Source of the DNA: Bog-756 sp963830165 | GTDB lineage: Bacteria; Actinomycetota; Acidimicrobiia; Acidimicrobiales; RAAP-2 | Length of the DNA stretch: 64,000 nucleotides | Assembly (NCBI GenBank): GCA_963830165.1 | Contig: CAWHKZ010000005.1 | Coordinates: 558,001 to 622,000, forward strand | Direction of reading: 5' to 3' | In this document: in pieces, positions 61,210-64,000 of the stretch | Layout of the letters: every line of letters begins with the position of its first letter | Numbering within the stretch: position 1 is the first letter of the stretch | Made by a program: the position numbers and the translations under genes | Notes under the pieces: model-generated | The model's input: the letters and a program-made list of their open reading frames with translations, nothing else | Databases searched by the model: none | Told to the model about the DNA's origin: nothing

Positions 61210-63294
61210 TCAGCGTCCGGCCGTTCCCCGTCCGGCCGTGGCGATGATCAGCGGCCAGAGGCGGGGGGACAGCCAGTCGTAGAAGGCGTGGGCGACGGAC
61301 TCCGACGCGTTCCCGGCGAAGGCGTTGCCGGGAGCGTAGGAGGGCGTGTGCACCCCGTCGCCCGCCCGGACCTGCACACCGTCGAGGTACTCGTGGTAGA
61401 CGCCGCCGGGCGAGAGGATGGCCCCGTAGTCGACCACGCTGACCGTGCGGGGGTACTCGGCTGCGACCTCGGCGATCAGCCGGTCGTAGATGCGGCGACG
61501 CCCGGCCGCGTCGGCCCGTGCGGCCTCCGGCGAGTCGACGGCGGTCCCCATGGCCGGCATGGTGGCGAAGTCGAGGTGGGCGCCGTGGGCGGTCGCCAGG
61601 CGCACCACCGTGCGCATCTGGCCCAGTTCGTAGCGCTGGAAGGACCGCTGTTCGATGTCGCCCCAGCGCCCGTCCCGCTCCATGTCCTGCACCTCCCACG
61701 TGCCGGCCACGAAGAGGACGACGTCGCCGGGACGCGTGTCCGCCAAGCGGGTGGCGTCGACCGCCGGCCACTGCTGGGCCGGGGGCGTCGCCTCGTTGCA
61801 CGCCGGGAACATCTGGAACTGCGGGGCGGGTGGATCGTTCGAGACCCAGGAGCCGATGGCCAGGCCGCAGCCGAAGAGCCCGCCGTTCTCCACGGTCGTC
61901 CCCGGGGGTGCGGTGGCGGCCAGGGCGTATCCCAGGGTGAGCGCGGTGCTGTCGCCGAGGACGGTGACGATCGGTGGGTCCTGGGCCGGCCCGGTGGCCC
62001 GGAACGGGCGGACCGGCACCGGTGACGCCGACGCCGCCGGCGTCACCGTCCCGACCACCACCACGGCGACGGTGGCCCCCATGGCCAGGGCCGCCGGCCA
62101 GGCCGCGGTCAGGGTGCGCCAGAACGTGCCCTCCATGACCGGGCGCTCGACCAGGTAGTAGCTGAGGGCGGCGAGCACGAGGGTGGTGGCGAACCGGGCG
62201 GCCAGCAGGCCCGGGCCACCGAGGCCGGTGCGGGCCGCATCGAGCTCGATGAACACCGGGAAGTGCCACAGGTAGGCGCCGTAGGAGACGGTGCCGATCC
62301 ACACCAGGGGGCGGAGCGACAGCACCCGGGCGATCGGCCCTTCGACCACGCAGACCGCGGCGACGACGACGGCCGCGGCCGACAGGGCCGAGAGCAGGAA
62401 CCCGCCCCGGTAGGCGAAGGCCTCGGTGCCGGTGGCCAGCCGGGTCAGGGCCAGGGTGCCGGCCAGGCCGCAGAGGCCGACCCCGGTGAGGACGACCCGG
62501 GCCCGGGGCGAGGCGGCCCGGGGGGCCATGCCCTCGAGGCCGCGGTGGCGCTGGACCAGGGTCAGGACGCAGGCCACGGTGGCCCCGACCAGGATCGACT
62601 GGGCGTGGGTGTCGGTGCCGAAGTAGAGCCGGGTGGTGTCGACCCCGGGGTGGTAGAGCAGGGCCATCTCCGTGGCCGAGGCGGCCACCCCCACCACCGA
62701 CACCCCGAGCAGCAGCTCGACGCCCCGGTCGAACCTGCGGCCCAGGCGGAGCACGGCCAGCACCACCAGGGGCCACACCAGGTAGAACTGCTCCTCGACG
62801 GCCAGCGACCAGGTGTGGGTGAGCGGCGAGACGGCCCCGGTGACCACGAAGTAGTTGGACGAGACGGCGATCTGCCACCAGTTGGAGAAGTAGAACAGCG
62901 CCGACAGGTCGGCCATGCGCAGGTTGGGGTAGAGGCCGGCCGGGTAGGTGAAGCGGATCACCAGGGTCACCACCACCAGCACCACCAGCAGGGCGGGCAG
63001 CAGGCGCCGGGCCCGGCGCAGCCAGAAGGCCGCGAGCTTGATGCCGGCCCGCCTGGCCCACTCGCCCAGCAGCAGGCCGGTGATGAGGTAGCCGGACAGG
63101 ACGTAGAAGATGTCGAGGCTGAAGAAGCCGCCCTGGAGCCAGCCCACCCCGAAGTGGTAGCCCATGATGATGAGCAGGGCGAAGGCCCGCAGGCCGTCGA
63201 GGGCGAGCACCCGCTCCCGGCCGGTGGCCGACGTGCGGACGTGGAGTGGTTGCGCCGCCCCCTGCCGTCGGTGCGCAGGGGCACTCGGACTCAT
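61210..63294 (-). CDS. OafA-type membrane acyltransferase with C-terminal SGNH domain
   Basis: 694 residues. The acyltransferase_3 domain (about 28-400, ten or so helices) begins LALDGLRAFALLIIMGYHFG, with the conserved His, then SLDIFYVLSGYLITGLL, RRARRLLPALL and THTWSLAVEEQFYLVWPLVV. The extracytoplasmic SGNH domain has TVLGDSTALTLG (Ser nucleophile), GLFGCGLA, and the Asp/His pair at DGVHTPSYAPGN. This fusion O-acetylates cell-surface glycans or lipids: the membrane part carries the acyl group across and the SGNH part transfers it. ATG at 63294. Confidence 0.9.
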   Translation of the reverse strand: MSPSAPAHRRQGAAQPLHVRTSATGRERVLALDGLRAFALLIIMGYHFGVGWLQGGFFSLDIFYVLSGYLITGLLLGEWARRAGIKLAAFWLRRARRLLPALLVVLVVVTLVIRFTYPAGLYPNLRMADLSALFYFSNWWQIAVSSNYFVVTGAVSPLTHTWSLAVEEQFYLVWPLVVLAVLRLGRRFDRGVELLLGVSVVGVAASATEMALLYHPGVDTTRLYFGTDTHAQSILVGATVACVLTLVQRHRGLEGMAPRAASPRARVVLTGVGLCGLAGTLALTRLATGTEAFAYRGGFLLSALSAAAVVVAAVCVVEGPIARVLSLRPLVWIGTVSYGAYLWHFPVFIELDAARTGLGGPGLLAARFATTLVLAALSYYLVERPVMEGTFWRTLTAAWPAALAMGATVAVVVVGTVTPAASASPVPVRPFRATGPAQDPPIVTVLGDSTALTLGYALAATAPPGTTVENGGLFGCGLAIGSWVSNDPPAPQFQMFPACNEATPPAQQWPAVDATRLADTRPGDVVLFVAGTWEVQDMERDGRWGDIEQRSFQRYELGQMRTVVRLATAHGAHLDFATMPAMGTAVDSPEAARADAAGRRRIYDRLIAEVAAEYPRTVSVVDYGAILSPGGVYHEYLDGVQVRAGDGVHTPSYAPGNAFAGNASESVAHAFYDWLSPRLWPLIIATAGRGTAGR

Positions 63295-63316
63295 CCGGCC
63301 GAGTCTGGCACCTCCG

Positions 63317-63925
63317 TCAGGGGGGCGACGGTCGCGAGGGTGACCCCCGTCGGAAGGGGCGGGGGGCGACGATGCCGATCACCGATCCGAGCACCGCGCC
63401 GGCCAGCACGTCCCCGGGGTAGTGCACCCCGCTGTGGACCCGCGAGTAGCCGACGGCCGCCGCCAGGGGGACGAGGGGCAGGGCGAGGGGCGGGATCTCG
63501 CCCGCCACCCCCAGGGTGAATGCGAAGGCCGAGGCGGTGTGGCCCGACGGGAACGACGTCGAGTCGGGCATGCGGACCGACCGGTGGCGCCGGGCCGGCG
63601 CCCGTTCGGGACGCCCCCTCCGCACCAGTCGCTTGACGCCCAGGTTGGCGACCGCCGAGGTGGTGCCCAGGGCCACGAGGCCCCGCAGTGCGGCCCGGCG
63701 GCCGCGGGGGCCTCCGGCGACGGCCAGGACGGCCGCCACGCCGAGCCAGATCCGGGAGTAGTCGGCCGCATGCGACAGGGCGACGATCCCGCGGTCCAAC
63801 GTGGGGGTGGGCGTGCCGGCGACCGCGTCGTAGAGTGTGCGGTCGAGCTCCTCCGCCTCGTCGAGCACGGTGCGCCACGCCGGGACGGGCGCACCGTCGT
63901 CACGTGATCTCACAGGTCCGGACAT
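63317..63925 (-). CDS. PAP2-family membrane phosphatase
   Basis: 202 residues. The three phosphatase motifs are KRLVRRGRPERAP (KxxxxxxRP), SFPSGHTASAFAF (PSGH) and SRVHSGVHYPGDVLAG (SRxxxxxHxxxD). Four to five membrane helices surround them. These enzymes remove phosphate from lipid phosphates such as undecaprenyl diphosphate or phosphatidate on the outer face. It lies 22 bases before the acyltransferase stop region in the same direction, so it could be co-transcribed with it in envelope modification. Confidence 0.9.
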   Translation of the reverse strand: MSGPVRSRDDGAPVPAWRTVLDEAEELDRTLYDAVAGTPTPTLDRGIVALSHAADYSRIWLGVAAVLAVAGGPRGRRAALRGLVALGTTSAVANLGVKRLVRRGRPERAPARRHRSVRMPDSTSFPSGHTASAFAFTLGVAGEIPPLALPLVPLAAAVGYSRVHSGVHYPGDVLAGAVLGSVIGIVAPRPFRRGSPSRPSPP

Positions 63926-63954
63926 GAGCGGCGCCGTCCACGTCCCCGGGCACG

Positions 63955-64000
63955 TCAGGCCACGATCCCCGCCGAGCGCAGTCCGGAAATGCGATCGGCC
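63955..64000 (-). CDS. C-terminal end of an unidentified gene (cut by window edge)
   Basis: An open minus-strand reading ends at a TGA (63955-63957) with residues ADRISGLRSAGIVA. It lies 29 bases upstream of the PAP2 start in the same direction. Too short to identify. Confidence 0.35.
   Translation of the reverse strand, partial: ADRISGLRSAGIVA

Overview
The window is G+C-rich DNA (around 70 % by eye), densely coded, with frequent GTG starts and many 4-base ATGA/GTGA gene overlaps. The gene content (F420-type luciferase-like oxidoreductase, mycothiol-type DinB/maleylpyruvate isomerase proteins, an MshB/Mca-like deacetylase, a CtaG-type oxidase assembly factor, two P450s, a Baeyer-Villiger monooxygenase, an Anbu protease) points to an actinobacterium. 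A deep-branching lineage such as Acidimicrobiia is plausible, but this is inference. No rRNA, tRNA, CRISPR array, prophage or insertion sequence was seen.

Layout. 0-0.45 kb: ArsR repressor plus the start of an SRPBCC protein. 0.5-7.5 kb: sulfotransferase, secreted G1 peptidase, an FtsX/MacB-type permease with an ABC ATPase fused to a cyclic-nucleotide-binding domain, and a thiamine-diphosphate enzyme coupled to a GlcD-type FAD oxidase. Almost every gene here is split by single-base frameshifts. 7.7-12.5 kb: CtaG-like protein, RodZ-like protein, pirin, Baeyer-Villiger monooxygenase. 12.6-18.7 kb: a self-contained module of APC permease, GntR regulator, choline-kinase-like kinase and dimethylglycine-dehydrogenase-like oxidase, with related CTAGAC-type sites in the two promoter regions. 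18.8-21.5 kb: a hypothetical protein, then a three-gene operon around a cytochrome b6-like subunit. 21.6-31.3 kb: UvrD-like helicase with HRDC domain, LLM oxidoreductase, histone-H1-like protein, P450, metallophosphoesterase, SnoaL-like protein, and an MFS transporter with its TetR regulator under twin operators. 31.4-39.2 kb: GGDEF/EAL protein, KdpD-like membrane protein, zwf, and an RCK-channel-RCK potassium channel. 39.2-43.4 kb: a minus-strand run of small-molecule enzymes. 43.5-53.9 kb: DinB-like proteins, two more GGDEF proteins, a zinc-finger UBP protein next to Anbu and glutaminase, a phytoene-desaturase-like oxidase and an aldo/keto reductase. 53.9-64 kb: alpha-fucosidase, DUF1275 protein, a thiol/sulfur operon (cysteine-dioxygenase-like, rhodanese, PIG-L deacetylase), small proteins, a hydrolase, a second P450, an acyltransferase with SGNH domain, and PAP2.

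The most interesting blocks are the GntR-controlled amine module, the b6-like cytochrome operon without Rieske or cytochrome c partners nearby, the zf-UBP/Anbu/glutaminase neighbourhood, and the thiol operon with a near-consensus promoter. Many frameshifts fit one-base errors in G/C homopolymers. At three genes a run of five G or C needs only a sixth base to restore a conserved reading. These breaks are more likely sequencing errors than true pseudogenes, above all in the left 7 kb.
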